From DASVHS01 sp035468985 (GTDB taxonomy: Bacteria > Acidobacteriota > Thermoanaerobaculia > Gp7-AA8): 64,000 nucleotides of DNA. Of this stretch, positions 25,212 to 33,841 are shown piece after piece. The notes under the pieces were generated by a model. The model did not search any database. It was not told the DNA's origin and saw nothing but the letters and a program-made list of their open reading frames with translations. Every line of letters begins with the position of its first letter. The first letter of the stretch is position 1. The position numbers and the translations under genes are program-made. The DNA lies in assembly GCA_035468985.1 (NCBI GenBank), contig DATISF010000064.1, positions 62,001-126,000 on the forward strand, given 5' to 3'.

Positions 25212-26468
25212 GTGGCTCCCGCCATCAACGGTTCCGATACAGCCTGGCTTCTCGTCGCGACCGCGCTCGTTCTGATGATGACTCCCGCCCTCGGCTTCTT
25301 CTACGGCGGGATGGTGCGCGCGAAAAACGCTCTCAACACGCTGATGATGAGTTTCTCCGCGCTCGGATTCGTCGGCATCGTGTGGGCGTTCTTCGGCTAC
25401 TCGGTCGCATTCGGTTCCTCGTCGACCTGGTGCGGCGGCGGCACGTACTTTTTCCTGCGAGGCGTCGGTCTCGGCGCGCAGGGAACGATCCCGCACGTGC
25501 TCTTCTTCGCCTACCAGGGAACGTTCGCGATCATCACCGCGGCGCTGATCTCCGGGGCGATCGTCGAGCGGATGCGCTTCGGCCCGTACATCGCCTTCAT
25601 CGCGCTCTGGTCGCTGATCGTCTACGCGCCGATCGCGCACTGGGTGTGGGGTGGCGGATGGCTGGGGAAGCTCGGCGCGCTCGATTTTGCGGGAGGGACG
25701 GTCGTGCACGTCAACGCAGCGGCGGCTGCATTCGTCTGCGCGATCGTGGTCGGCTCGCGAAAGGATTACGCGCGCCAGGCCATCCTGCCGCAGAACGTTC
25801 CGTTCACGCTGCTGGGCGCCGGCCTGCTCTGGCTCGGCTGGTTCGGCTTCAACGCCGGAAGCGCGCTCGCCGCGAACGGCACGGCGGCGCTGGCGTTCAC
25901 GAACACGATGTTCGCGCCGATCGCGACGCTCGTCGTGTGGACGATCCTCGATCTCACGCGGAACAGGAAGGCCACCGCGGTCGGCGCGGCCACCGGCATC
26001 GTCGTCGGCCTCGTCGCGATCACGCCGGCGGCCGGCTTCGTCAGTCCGATGGCCGGAATCATCATCGGCGCGGTCGCGGCGTTCCCGAGTTACTTCGCGT
26101 TGCTCTACCGCGCCACGACCCGGCTCGACGACTCGCTCGACGTCGTCGCGGCGCATGGAGTGGGCGGAATCACCGGCGCGCTGCTCACCGGCGTCTTCGC
26201 GTCGAAGGCATGGAATGCCGGCGGCGGCGATGGTCTCGTCTACGGCAACGCGCGCCAGCTCGGCGTGCAGGCGATCGCAATTCTGGCGACGCTCATCTAC
26301 AGCGCGATCGGAACGCTGGTCATCGTGAAGGTGATCGGCCTGATCGCGCGGCTGCGCACCGATGCGCGCGAAGAAGGCATGGGCATGGACTTCACGCAGC
26401 ACGGCGAGGAGGCCTACAGCCGCGGCGAAGGAGCACTGCTTCTGCTGGAGCGAAGAGGTGACGAATGA
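25212..26468 (+). CDS. amt: Ammonium transporter
   Basis: This is a 418-residue Amt protein with about 11 membrane helices. The channel stretches are conserved: MMTPALGFFYGGMVRAKN, the first pore His in GGTVVHVNAAAAA and the second in DVVAAHGVGGITGALL. It moves ammonium into the cytoplasm. The start is uncertain: GTG 25212 is preceded by GGAGG (25196-25200), but GTG 25167 and 25200 are in frame too. It overlaps glnK by ATGA, the standard amt-PII pairing. Confidence 0.95.
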   Translation: MAPAINGSDTAWLLVATALVLMMTPALGFFYGGMVRAKNALNTLMMSFSALGFVGIVWAFFGYSVAFGSSSTWCGGGTYFFLRGVGLGAQGTIPHVLFFAYQGTFAIITAALISGAIVERMRFGPYIAFIALWSLIVYAPIAHWVWGGGWLGKLGALDFAGGTVVHVNAAAAAFVCAIVVGSRKDYARQAILPQNVPFTLLGAGLLWLGWFGFNAGSALAANGTAALAFTNTMFAPIATLVVWTILDLTRNRKATAVGAATGIVVGLVAITPAAGFVSPMAGIIIGAVAAFPSYFALLYRATTRLDDSLDVVAAHGVGGITGALLTGVFASKAWNAGGGDGLVYGNARQLGVQAIAILATLIYSAIGTLVIVKVIGLIARLRTDAREEGMGMDFTQHGEEAYSRGEGALLLLERRGDE

Positions 26469-26827
26469 AGCTCGTGGTGGCGATCATCCGCCCGGACCGG
26501 CTCAGCGACGTGCTCGAAGCGTTGTTCCAGGCGAACGTGGCCGGACTGACGATCAGCCGAGTGCAGGGACATGGCGGCGAGACCGAGCGCGTCGAGACCT
26601 ATCGCGGGACGACCGTGAAGATGGAGCTGAGCGACAAGGTGCGCATCGAGATCGGCGTCTCCGATCATTTCGTGACGACGACGGTGAACGCGATCATCGC
26701 CGGCGCGCGCACCGGCGACGTCGGGGACGGCAAGATCTTCGTTCTGCCGGTCGAGCGTGTGGTCCGGATCCGAACCGGTGAAGAAGACCGGGCGGCGGTG
26801 ACGCCGGTGGGAGTGCCGCCGGATTGA
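26465..26827 (+). CDS. glnK: PII-type nitrogen regulatory protein
   Basis: This 120-residue PII protein has the two family regions (YRGTTVKMEL T-loop and TGDVGDGKIFVLPVERVVRI B-loop). In other bacteria GlnK blocks AmtB when nitrogen is plentiful. Position 51, the Tyr that is uridylylated in enterobacteria, is Val here, and position 39 is Glu instead of the usual Gln. Control by uridylylation is therefore unlikely, though effector-driven binding to Amt may remain. It is translationally coupled to amt. Confidence 0.93.
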   Translation: MKLVVAIIRPDRLSDVLEALFQANVAGLTISRVQGHGGETERVETYRGTTVKMELSDKVRIEIGVSDHFVTTTVNAIIAGARTGDVGDGKIFVLPVERVVRIRTGEEDRAAVTPVGVPPD

Positions 26828-26846
26828 CGTGTAAACTCCCGCGCGC

Positions 26847-28088
26847 TTGCCGGCCCGCCACGACCCCTACGCTTCTCTTCGTATCGGCAACTACCTCCGT
26901 CTGATCCTCAGCTACGCCACCTCGACCGTGGCGCGCGAGGGGCAGATCGTCGTCGTCAGCTGGCAGGTCTTCGAGGTCACGCACGACCCGCTGTCGCTCG
27001 GCTTCATCGGACTGGCCGAGGCCTTGCCGTTCATCGCGGTGGCGCTGTATGCGGGACACATCGCCGATCGCACGCCGCGGCGGCCGGTGGCGCTCGCCGG
27101 AACATTCGGCATGCTGCTCTCGGCGATCGCGCTGCTGCTGTTCACGACGAGCGGCATGACGGCGCGCGGCCACATCTGGCCGATCTACCTCGTGATTTTT
27201 CTCAGCGGCATCGCCCGCAGCTTCACCCGTCCGGCGTTCACCGCGCTTTCGGCCGAGCTCGTCCCGCGCGAGATGTACGCGAACGCCATCGCCTGGCGCA
27301 GCTCGGTCTGGCAGTTCTCCGCGGTCCTCGGACCGGCGATCGCGGGGCTCGTGTACGGATTCGCCGGCGCCGTCGTCGCTTACGCCGGCGTGACCGTGCT
27401 GATGGCCGTGTCGCTCGTGACGCTGTGGCTGATCGCGCACAACGCCAGGCCGCAGGTCAGCGATCAGTCGATCGGCGAGAGTCTCATGGTCGGCATCAGG
27501 TTTCTGATGAAGCAGCCCGTGCTGCTCGCGGCCATGTCGCTCGATCTCTTCTCGGTGCTATTCGGCGGCGCAGCAGCACTTCTCCCGATCTTCGCGCACA
27601 TGCTCGGTGCCGGACCGCAGGGCCTCGGGGTTCTGCGCGCGGCGCCGGCGATCGGATCGTTCGTCACGAGCATCATCGTCGCGCACCGTCCTCCCATGAA
27701 ACGCACGGGACCGGCGCTGTTTGCGTCGGTGGCGATCTTCGGCGTTTCGATCATCGCGTTCGCACTGTCGCGCAGCTTCATGCTCTCACTCCTGCTGCTG
27801 ACGATCAGCGGCATGGCCGACAACGTCAGCGTGATCATTCGCGGCACGCTTCTGCAGACGCTCACGCCCGCGGACCTTCTCGGCCGGGTTTCGTCCGTCA
27901 ACCAGATTTTCATCGGATCCTCGAACGAGATCGGCGCGTTCGAATCGGGCGTCGCGGCACGCCTGATGGGGACCGTTCCCTCGGTCATCTTCGGCGGATG
28001 CATGACGCTGCTCGTCGTCGCGGTCACCATGTGGCGTGCGCCGCGGTTGCGGAAGATGGATGTCATCCTGAGCCGCGGCTCGGAGTGA
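26847..28088 (+). CDS. MFS transporter (EntS/MFS_3-like)
   Basis: This 413-residue permease has 12 predicted helices and the loop motif GHIADRTPRRPVALAG after helix 2, as in the enterobactin-exporter-like MFS_3 group. The substrate is unknown. The only available start is TTG 26847, with no obvious ribosome site, so the start is weakly supported. The last residues (DVILSRGSE) and the TGA are encoded by a truncated CATCCTGAG palindrome, a repeat-generated tail. Confidence 0.87.
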   Translation: MPARHDPYASLRIGNYLRLILSYATSTVAREGQIVVVSWQVFEVTHDPLSLGFIGLAEALPFIAVALYAGHIADRTPRRPVALAGTFGMLLSAIALLLFTTSGMTARGHIWPIYLVIFLSGIARSFTRPAFTALSAELVPREMYANAIAWRSSVWQFSAVLGPAIAGLVYGFAGAVVAYAGVTVLMAVSLVTLWLIAHNARPQVSDQSIGESLMVGIRFLMKQPVLLAAMSLDLFSVLFGGAAALLPIFAHMLGAGPQGLGVLRAAPAIGSFVTSIIVAHRPPMKRTGPALFASVAIFGVSIIAFALSRSFMLSLLLLTISGMADNVSVIIRGTLLQTLTPADLLGRVSSVNQIFIGSSNEIGAFESGVAARLMGTVPSVIFGGCMTLLVVAVTMWRAPRLRKMDVILSRGSE

Positions 28089-28089
28089 C
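28062..28089. repeat. Minimal REP-like palindrome forming the MFS gene end
   Basis: GTCATCCTGAGCCGC followed closely by GGCTCGGAGTGAC, a collapsed copy of the window-wide palindrome. It provides the last codons and stop of the MFS gene. Confidence 0.75.
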
Positions 28090-28131
28090 ACGATGGGTAG
28101 ATTTTCTTGACCCTCCGGTTACGCTGATCGG

Positions 28132-29088
28132 GTGAAGGCAATGCTGCTTCGCGAGCCGCGACGGCGTCTCGATCTGGCCGGGTTGCCGGTGCCGCGAGCC
28201 GACGACGGCCAGGTGCTCGTGCGGGTGAAGGTCTGTGCGGTCTGCCGCACCGATCTTCACGTCGTCGACGGCGAGCTGCCCGACGCGAAGCTTCCGCTCG
28301 TCGTAGGTCATCAGATCGTCGGACTCGACGAACGGACGGGCAGGCGAGTCGGCGTACCGTGGCTCGGCTGGACGTGCGGTGTCTGCGCGTATTGCACCGG
28401 CGGGCGCGAGAACCTCTGCGACCGCGCGCGGTTCACCGGCTACACGATCGACGGCGGTTACGCGGAGTACGCCGTCGCGGACGAGCGATTCTGTTTCTCC
28501 ATTCCGGAGAGTTACACGGACGAAGAGGCGGCGCCCCTTCTCTGTGCGGGCCTGATCGGCTTCCGCGCGTACCGGATGATCGGCGATGCGAAGCGCATCG
28601 GCTTCTATGGTTTCGGTTCCGCGGCGCAGATCCTCGTGCAGCTCGCCCGAGCCGAGGGGCGGGAAGTCTTCGCATTCACGAGACCGGGGGATGCGGCGGC
28701 GCAGCAGTTCGCGCGCGACATGGGTGCGGTCTGGACCGGAGATTCCGAGGAGAGACAGAAGCTCGATGCGGCGATCATCTTCGCTCCGGCGGGTGAGCTG
28801 GTCGTTGCGGCGCTGAAGAATGTCGGCAAAGGCGGGCGGGTGATCTGCGCCGGGATTCATATGACCGACATCCCGTCGTTTCCGTACGAGCTGTTGTGGG
28901 GCGAGCGCTCGGTGCAGTCGGTGGCGAACCTGACCCGTCGCGATGGGGAGGAGTTCTTCGAACGGATCCGCGAGGTGCCGATCCGGACGCGACGCACGCT
29001 CTACCCCCTGGAGCGGGCGAACGACGCGCTCGACGACCTCCGTTCCGGACGTCTCACCGGAACGGCCGTGCTGAGGGTCTCCTCATGA
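28132..29088 (+). CDS. Zinc-dependent alcohol dehydrogenase family protein
   Basis: This 318-residue medium-chain dehydrogenase has the catalytic zinc Cys in VCAVCRTDLH, the GH motif in VVGHQIVG and the structural zinc cluster CGVCAYCTGGRENLC. A Rossmann stretch IGFYGFGSAA binds NAD(P). It oxidises alcohols or reduces aldehydes. The start is GTG 28132 (ATG 28141 is possible). It overlaps the radical SAM gene by ATGA. Confidence 0.9.
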   Translation: MKAMLLREPRRRLDLAGLPVPRADDGQVLVRVKVCAVCRTDLHVVDGELPDAKLPLVVGHQIVGLDERTGRRVGVPWLGWTCGVCAYCTGGRENLCDRARFTGYTIDGGYAEYAVADERFCFSIPESYTDEEAAPLLCAGLIGFRAYRMIGDAKRIGFYGFGSAAQILVQLARAEGREVFAFTRPGDAAAQQFARDMGAVWTGDSEERQKLDAAIIFAPAGELVVAALKNVGKGGRVICAGIHMTDIPSFPYELLWGERSVQSVANLTRRDGEEFFERIREVPIRTRRTLYPLERANDALDDLRSGRLTGTAVLRVSS

Positions 29089-30119
29089 AGGGCCGAGGCG
29101 CGAGCTGGAATCCGCAGAATCGTTTCGAGGTGCTGGAATACATCCGCGACGACGAGGCGCCGGTCGAGGATGGCGCGCCGCGCACGATCTATCTGCGCGA
29201 TCCGGCGCGAACGATCATCGCGACCAACGACAGCCCCGACGTCGGCTTCGAGGCCAGCATCAATCCGTATCGCGGTTGCGAGCACGGCTGCATCTACTGC
29301 TTCGCCCGTCCGACGCACGAATACCTCGGCATGTCGGCCGGCCTTGATTTCGAGACGAAGATCCTGGTCAAGGAAGATGCGCCGGAGTTGCTGCGCGAAG
29401 AATTGAACGCGAAGAGCTGGGAGCCGAAGGTCATCGCCATCAGCGGCGTGACCGATCCGTTCCAGCCGATTGAGCGAAAGCTGGAGATCACCCGCCGCTG
29501 CCTGGAAGTGCTCGCGGAGTTCCGGAATCCGGTCGCCATCATCACGAAGAGTCATCTCGTGACGCGGGACATCGATCATCTACGCGAACTGGCCCGGTTC
29601 AACGGCGCGCGCGTGTTCGTCTCGTTGACGACGCTCGACCCGAAGCTCGCCAACATCATGGAGCCGCGTGCCGCCACGCCGGAGCTGCGTCTGGCCGCGG
29701 TCGAGGCACTGGCATCGGCAGGCGTACCGGTCGGCGTGATGGTGGCGCCGATCGTGCCCGCAATCACCGAGCATGAGATGCCGGCGATTCTCGTCGCGGC
29801 GAAAAAGGCCGGGGCCCGATGGGCGGGCAGAGTCGTGCTGCGCCTGCCCTGGGCCGTCGCGCCGCTCTTCGAGCGCTGGCTCGACGAGCATTTCCCCGAT
29901 CGGAAGGAAAAAGTGCTGAATCGCGTGAGACACCTGCGCGGAGGAAAGCTCTACGACGCGAAGTGGGACATCCGCGGCCGCGGCGAAGGCATCTTCGCCG
30001 ATCAGATCGAGCAGTTGTTCGATGTGACGTGCCGCAGACTCGGGTTCAACGAGGATGAGTCGGACTTGTCGATTGAGGCGTTTCGCAAGAGGCTCCCGCA
30101 GCGAACATTGTTTGAGTAG
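29085..30119 (+). CDS. PA0069-type radical SAM protein (SplB-related)
   Basis: This 344-residue protein has the radical SAM cluster motif C65-x3-C69-x2-C72 in RGCEHGCIYCFARP, and the family region KVIAISGVTDPFQPIERK. It belongs to the group related to spore photoproduct lyase and annotated PA0069, whose reaction is unknown. I chose ATG 29085 because the recognisable N terminus (GASWNPQNRFE) begins there and it overlaps the dehydrogenase stop by ATGA. Confidence 0.9.
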   Translation: MKGRGASWNPQNRFEVLEYIRDDEAPVEDGAPRTIYLRDPARTIIATNDSPDVGFEASINPYRGCEHGCIYCFARPTHEYLGMSAGLDFETKILVKEDAPELLREELNAKSWEPKVIAISGVTDPFQPIERKLEITRRCLEVLAEFRNPVAIITKSHLVTRDIDHLRELARFNGARVFVSLTTLDPKLANIMEPRAATPELRLAAVEALASAGVPVGVMVAPIVPAITEHEMPAILVAAKKAGARWAGRVVLRLPWAVAPLFERWLDEHFPDRKEKVLNRVRHLRGGKLYDAKWDIRGRGEGIFADQIEQLFDVTCRRLGFNEDESDLSIEAFRKRLPQRTLFE

Positions 30120-30139
30120 CCGAATCCCGGAGAACGAAA

Positions 30140-30631
30140 ATGAAAACCCTCTGCACAGGCAAACGCGTCCTGCTCCTCGAGAACGATGGCTGGGAGTACG
30201 TCGAGCGCAAGAAGGGCAAGGAAGCCGTTGCCATCGTCGCGGTGACTCATGACGGTCGGGCGATACTCACCGAACAATTCCGGCGTCCCGTGCAGGCGCG
30301 GGTGATCGACTGGCCGGCCGGCCTCGTCGGCGACGAGGACGACGCCGGCCCGCAAGAGACGGCGCGGCGTGAATTGAAAGAGGAGACCGGCTACGAGTGC
30401 GACTCGGTCGAGCTGCTGGCGCGAGCCACGACGTCACCGGGGATCACGTCCGAGATCGTGACCCTGTACCGGGCGGTGGGGGTGCGGCGGGTGGGAGGGG
30501 GCGGCGGGGTGGGTGGGGAGAACATCGAGGTTCATGCCGTGCCGCGGCAGGAGCTCGAGCAGTGGCTGCAGCGACAGCAGGTTGCGGGAAAGCTCATCGA
30601 CATGAAAGTCTGGGCGGGCCTTCACTTCTGA
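30140..30631 (+). CDS. Nudix hydrolase (ADP-ribose pyrophosphatase-like)
   Basis: This 163-residue protein has a Nudix box at about residues 61-84 (GLVGDEDDAG..., ending REL-KEETG). The first half of the box has a two-residue insertion relative to the usual spacing, and the Glu at the first catalytic position is not in the canonical place. The fold region EQFRRPV and WPAG matches ADP-ribose pyrophosphatases. Residues 111-127 form a Gly-rich insert (RRVGGGGGVGGEN) encoded by a dense G-run. It overlaps the convergent quinone oxidoreductase by 10 bp. Confidence 0.85.
   Translation: MKTLCTGKRVLLLENDGWEYVERKKGKEAVAIVAVTHDGRAILTEQFRRPVQARVIDWPAGLVGDEDDAGPQETARRELKEETGYECDSVELLARATTSPGITSEIVTLYRAVGVRRVGGGGGVGGENIEVHAVPRQELEQWLQRQQVAGKLIDMKVWAGLHF
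30471..30519 (+). other. Potential G-quadruplex-forming G-run cluster inside Nudix gene
   Basis: The coding strand has at least six runs of three to five G separated by one to four bases, including GGGTGGGAGGGGG and GGGGTGGGTGGGG. It encodes the Gly-rich insert of the Nudix protein. G-quadruplex formation is inferred from sequence alone. Confidence 0.6.
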
Positions 30632-31596
30632 TCTTCCGAAACGCGCAACACGATCTTGCCGAAATGATCGCCGTTCATGTGGCGGTGCGCGTCGGCGACC
30701 TGCTCCAGCGAATAGACGTGATCGATCACGGGCCGGATTCTTCCGGCGCGAAGGTCTTCGCCGAACCGCGCCGTGAACGCTTCGACGATCCGCTGCTTCT
30801 CCTCGGGCGACCGTGTACGCAGCGTCGAACCGATGATCTGAAGCCGTTTGCCGAGGACGGCGCCGACGTCGATCTCGGCATTCCGCTCGCCGCCCATCGA
30901 GCCGATGATGACGACCCGGCCGCCGGTGCGCAGGACCCGCAGATCGCGCGCGAGATACGCGGCACCGATGTGGTCGAGCACGATGTCGATGTCGCGCGCG
31001 CGTTCGCTGAAGTCGTCGATGTGGTAGTCGATGGCCTCGTCCGCCCCGTGCCGCATGCAACGCGCGCATTTCGCCGCCGACCCGGCGGTGACGATCACAT
31101 GCAGGCCGGCGAGCTTCGCCAGGGTGGTTCCCGCCGTTCCGACGCCGCTTCCGCCGCCGTGAATCAGCAATCGCTCTCCCCGTTTGCCGATGCCGAGGAT
31201 GAAGATGTTGAGGAAGGCGGTGAGGTACACCTCGGGGATGGCGGCCGCTTCTTCGTCGCTGAGTGCGTCTGGAACGTGCATGGCCGATCCGGCATGAACG
31301 ACGGCCTGCTCCGCGTAGCCGCCGCCCGGCAGCAGCGCCATGGCCCGCTCGCCCGTGCGCCAGCCGAGGACGTTCGAGCCGACTTCGACGACGTGGCCGG
31401 CGCATTCGAGGCCGAGAATCTCCGACGCGCCGGGCGGAGGCGGATAGTGGCCTTGCCGTTGAAGGAGATCGGCGCGATTCACGGCCGTTGCTGCGATCGA
31501 GATGCGGATGTCGTCGGGACCGAGCTGTGGCGGGGCAACGTCTCCGATTTTCAGAACGGACTCATCGCCGAAGGATTTGAGGAGGACAGCTCGCAT
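30622..31596 (-). CDS. NADPH:quinone oxidoreductase-like (zeta-crystallin type) protein
   Basis: This 324-residue medium-chain reductase without zinc has the cofactor motif LLIHGGGSGVGTAGTTLAK and the family N terminus AVLLKSFGDESVLKIGDV. It matches quinone oxidoreductase/PIG3-like enzymes, which reduce quinones with NADPH. ATG 31596 fits the family start. It is divergent from the ABC exporter (27 bp gap) and convergent with the Nudix gene. Confidence 0.9.
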   Translation of the reverse strand: MRAVLLKSFGDESVLKIGDVAPPQLGPDDIRISIAATAVNRADLLQRQGHYPPPPGASEILGLECAGHVVEVGSNVLGWRTGERAMALLPGGGYAEQAVVHAGSAMHVPDALSDEEAAAIPEVYLTAFLNIFILGIGKRGERLLIHGGGSGVGTAGTTLAKLAGLHVIVTAGSAAKCARCMRHGADEAIDYHIDDFSERARDIDIVLDHIGAAYLARDLRVLRTGGRVVIIGSMGGERNAEIDVGAVLGKRLQIIGSTLRTRSPEEKQRIVEAFTARFGEDLRAGRIRPVIDHVYSLEQVADAHRHMNGDHFGKIVLRVSEDQK

Positions 31597-31623
31597 CAGG
31601 GACCGGTAGTATGTGCGCCGCGC

Positions 31624-32556
31624 ATGACGGACGGCAACAACCTCGCGATTTCCTGTCGCCAGCTTCGCAAGGACTACCCCGACGTGAAGGCGGTCGACGG
31701 GCTCGATCTTTTCGTGACCCGCGGCGAATGCTTCGGACTTCTCGGGCCCAACGGGGCCGGGAAAACGACGACGATCGAGATCCTGGAAGGACTGACCAAG
31801 CCGGATGGCGGCCAGGTCGAGATTCTCGGCAGGAACTGGCGCGACGACGAACGCGAGCTGCGCGAGCGCATCGGCATCTCGCTCCAGGAAACGCAGCTCA
31901 ACGAGAAGCTGACCGTGAACGAGACGTTGCGCCTGTTCCGGTCGTTCTACCGCAACGGACCTCGCCCCGAGCAGCTGCTCAGCGACATGTCGCTGGAGGA
32001 GAAGCGCGACGCGCGCGTCGGCAAGCTCTCTGGCGGTCAGAAGCAGCGGCTCGCGGTCGCCTGCGCGCTCGTCGGCGACCCCGACATTCTCTTTCTCGAC
32101 GAGCCGACGACAGGCCTCGATCCGCAAAGCCGCCTGCAGCTGTGGGAAGTCGTGCAGCGATTCCGCTCGAAAGGGGGAACGGTGCTGCTCACGACCCATT
32201 ACATGGATGAAGCGCAGCGTCTCTGCGACCGCATCGGCATCGTCGATCACGGCCACCTGATCGCTCTCGGCACGCCCAAGGAGCTGATCGCCAGGCTCGA
32301 GGCGGCCAACATCATCGAGTTCACGAGCGAGCCGGCGATCGCATCCGATGCGTTCTGCAACATCCATGGATTTCACGGCTGCTCGCGCCGCGGCGAGGGC
32401 TGGCAGCTTCGCGTCGATTCGCTCGCGGACGCGGTGCCTCAGCTCATCGGCGTCATCCAGCGGAGCGGTGCGAAGCTGCATACGCTGACGACGCACGAGG
32501 CGACGCTCGAGGATCTGTTCGTGTCGCTCACCGGAAGGGAGCTTCGGGATGCTTAG
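31624..32556 (+). CDS. ABC transporter ATP-binding protein
   Basis: This 310-residue ATPase has Walker A GPNGAGKTT, signature LSGGQKQR, Walker B ILFLDEPTTGLD and switch His in LTTHYMDEA. It belongs to the ABC-2 (drug/polysaccharide export) group. A C-terminal extension of about 80 residues is typical of these exporters. It overlaps the permease gene by 8 bp. The substrate is unknown. Confidence 0.93.
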   Translation: MTDGNNLAISCRQLRKDYPDVKAVDGLDLFVTRGECFGLLGPNGAGKTTTIEILEGLTKPDGGQVEILGRNWRDDERELRERIGISLQETQLNEKLTVNETLRLFRSFYRNGPRPEQLLSDMSLEEKRDARVGKLSGGQKQRLAVACALVGDPDILFLDEPTTGLDPQSRLQLWEVVQRFRSKGGTVLLTTHYMDEAQRLCDRIGIVDHGHLIALGTPKELIARLEAANIIEFTSEPAIASDAFCNIHGFHGCSRRGEGWQLRVDSLADAVPQLIGVIQRSGAKLHTLTTHEATLEDLFVSLTGRELRDA

Positions 32557-33610
32557 CGCAGATCAGAACGGCGTTCGGCCCGCTCTCATCGAGCTGACGA
32601 GCGCGCGAATCAAGGAGTTCCTCCGCGAGACGGAGGCGATCTTCTGGGTGTTCGGATTTCCGCTGCTGCTGACGCTCGGACTCGGATTCGCGTTCCGCGA
32701 CAAGCCTCCCGACCGCATTCCGATCGGCGTCGTCAGCGGTCCGCAGGCGGCGGCGCAGATGAAAGCGCTCAGCGCTTCACCGGCGCTGCAGGCGCGGGTC
32801 TACTCGGAGAAGCAGGGCCGCGAAGCATTGCGGCGCGGGAAGATCTCGCTCCTGATTTCGGATGGAGCGGGTGCTCCATCTCCCGTGTACCGCTTCGATT
32901 CCACGCGTCCCGACTCGCGGGCCGCGCGCGTCGAAGCCGATGACGCTCTGCAGGCGGCCGCGGGAAGGCGCAATGCGTTCGCCGCGCATGACGAGCTCGT
33001 GCACGAGCAGGGCTCGCGTTACATCGACTTCCTCGTCCCCGGCCTCCTCGGCATGAACCTGATGGGGACGGGGATGTGGGGCATGGGCTTCACGATCGCC
33101 AACGCGCGCATGAAGAAGCTGCTCAAGCGGCTGATCGCCACGCCGATGCGCAAGAGCGATTACCTGATCGCGCAGTTTCTCTCGCGGTTGATCTTTCTCG
33201 TCATCGAGATCGTCGTGGTGGTCGGTTTCGCCTGGATCGTGTTCGACGTGCGGATCACCGGATCGATTCTGCTGTTCGCGCTGATCTGTCTGCTCGGCGG
33301 GATGGCGTTCGCGGCCCTCGGGCTGCTCGTCGCATCGCGGGCCAGGACGCTCGAGGCGGTCAGCGGGCTGATGAACCTGGTGATGATGCCGATGTGGCTC
33401 TGCTCGGGCGTGTTCTTTTCTTACGAGCGTTTTCCCGATGCGGCGAAGCCATTGATCCGCGCGCTGCCGCTGACCGCGCTCAATGACGCGCTGCGCGCTG
33501 TCATGAACGATGCGGCGACGTTTTCTCAGGTGGGTCCGCAGCTCGCGAACTTAGCTTTTTGGACAGCTCTAACATACGCCGCCGGCTTGCGAATGTTCCG
33601 CTGGCAATGA
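32549..33610 (+). CDS. ABC-2 type permease
   Basis: This 353-residue protein has one N-terminal helix (IFWVFGFPLLLTLGLGFAF), a periplasmic domain of about 120 residues, and five C-terminal helices with the ABC-2 pattern (VIEIVVVVGFAWIVF, LLGGMAFAALGLLVASRA). It pairs with the preceding ATPase as an exporter. Its last 110 bp overlap a convergent small regulator gene, a large overlap for genuine genes. Confidence 0.9.
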   Translation: MLSADQNGVRPALIELTSARIKEFLRETEAIFWVFGFPLLLTLGLGFAFRDKPPDRIPIGVVSGPQAAAQMKALSASPALQARVYSEKQGREALRRGKISLLISDGAGAPSPVYRFDSTRPDSRAARVEADDALQAAAGRRNAFAAHDELVHEQGSRYIDFLVPGLLGMNLMGTGMWGMGFTIANARMKKLLKRLIATPMRKSDYLIAQFLSRLIFLVIEIVVVVGFAWIVFDVRITGSILLFALICLLGGMAFAALGLLVASRARTLEAVSGLMNLVMMPMWLCSGVFFSYERFPDAAKPLIRALPLTALNDALRAVMNDAATFSQVGPQLANLAFWTALTYAAGLRMFRWQ

Positions 33611-33800
33611 GCAGATCATCGTCCGGCTGCGAGCGTGCTTCGATCAGCGCACCGACGGCGACCTTCAGCCAGTCGGGAACCGGAACCGCACCACTTTCCC
33701 AGTCGCGCAGCAGGCGGGCATCGACATTGAGCACCTCGGCCAGCACCGGAACGGTGTAGCCGAGGCTCAATCTTTGTCTGCGAAGGTCGTGGGCTTCCAT
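33501..33800 (-). CDS. Small helix-turn-helix (XRE/NadS-like) protein
   Basis: This 99-residue protein has an HTH-like first half (RQRLSLGYTVPVLAEVLNVD and RLLRDWESGAVPVP) of the XRE/NadS type. The second half is charged and less conserved. Its 3' third overlaps the end of the ABC-2 permease by 110 bp on the opposite strand, so the C terminus may be extended by loss of an earlier stop. It lies 41 bp downstream of the outer-membrane protein gene on the same strand. No toxin partner is seen. Confidence 0.6.
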   Translation of the reverse strand: MEAHDLRRQRLSLGYTVPVLAEVLNVDARLLRDWESGAVPVPDWLKVAVGALIEARSQPDDDLLIASGTFASRRRMLELSKKLSSRAADPPEKTSPHRS

Positions 33801-33841
33801 CGGTATCTTGCTTAGTGCAATCGAGATGCCCTTATATTACG

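Noticed and set aside
33501..33800. Antitoxin of a toxin-antitoxin pair
   Set aside because: The HTH resembles NadS-type antitoxins, but neither neighbour is a RelE/HigB-type toxin; the adjacent genes encode an outer-membrane protein and an ABC permease.
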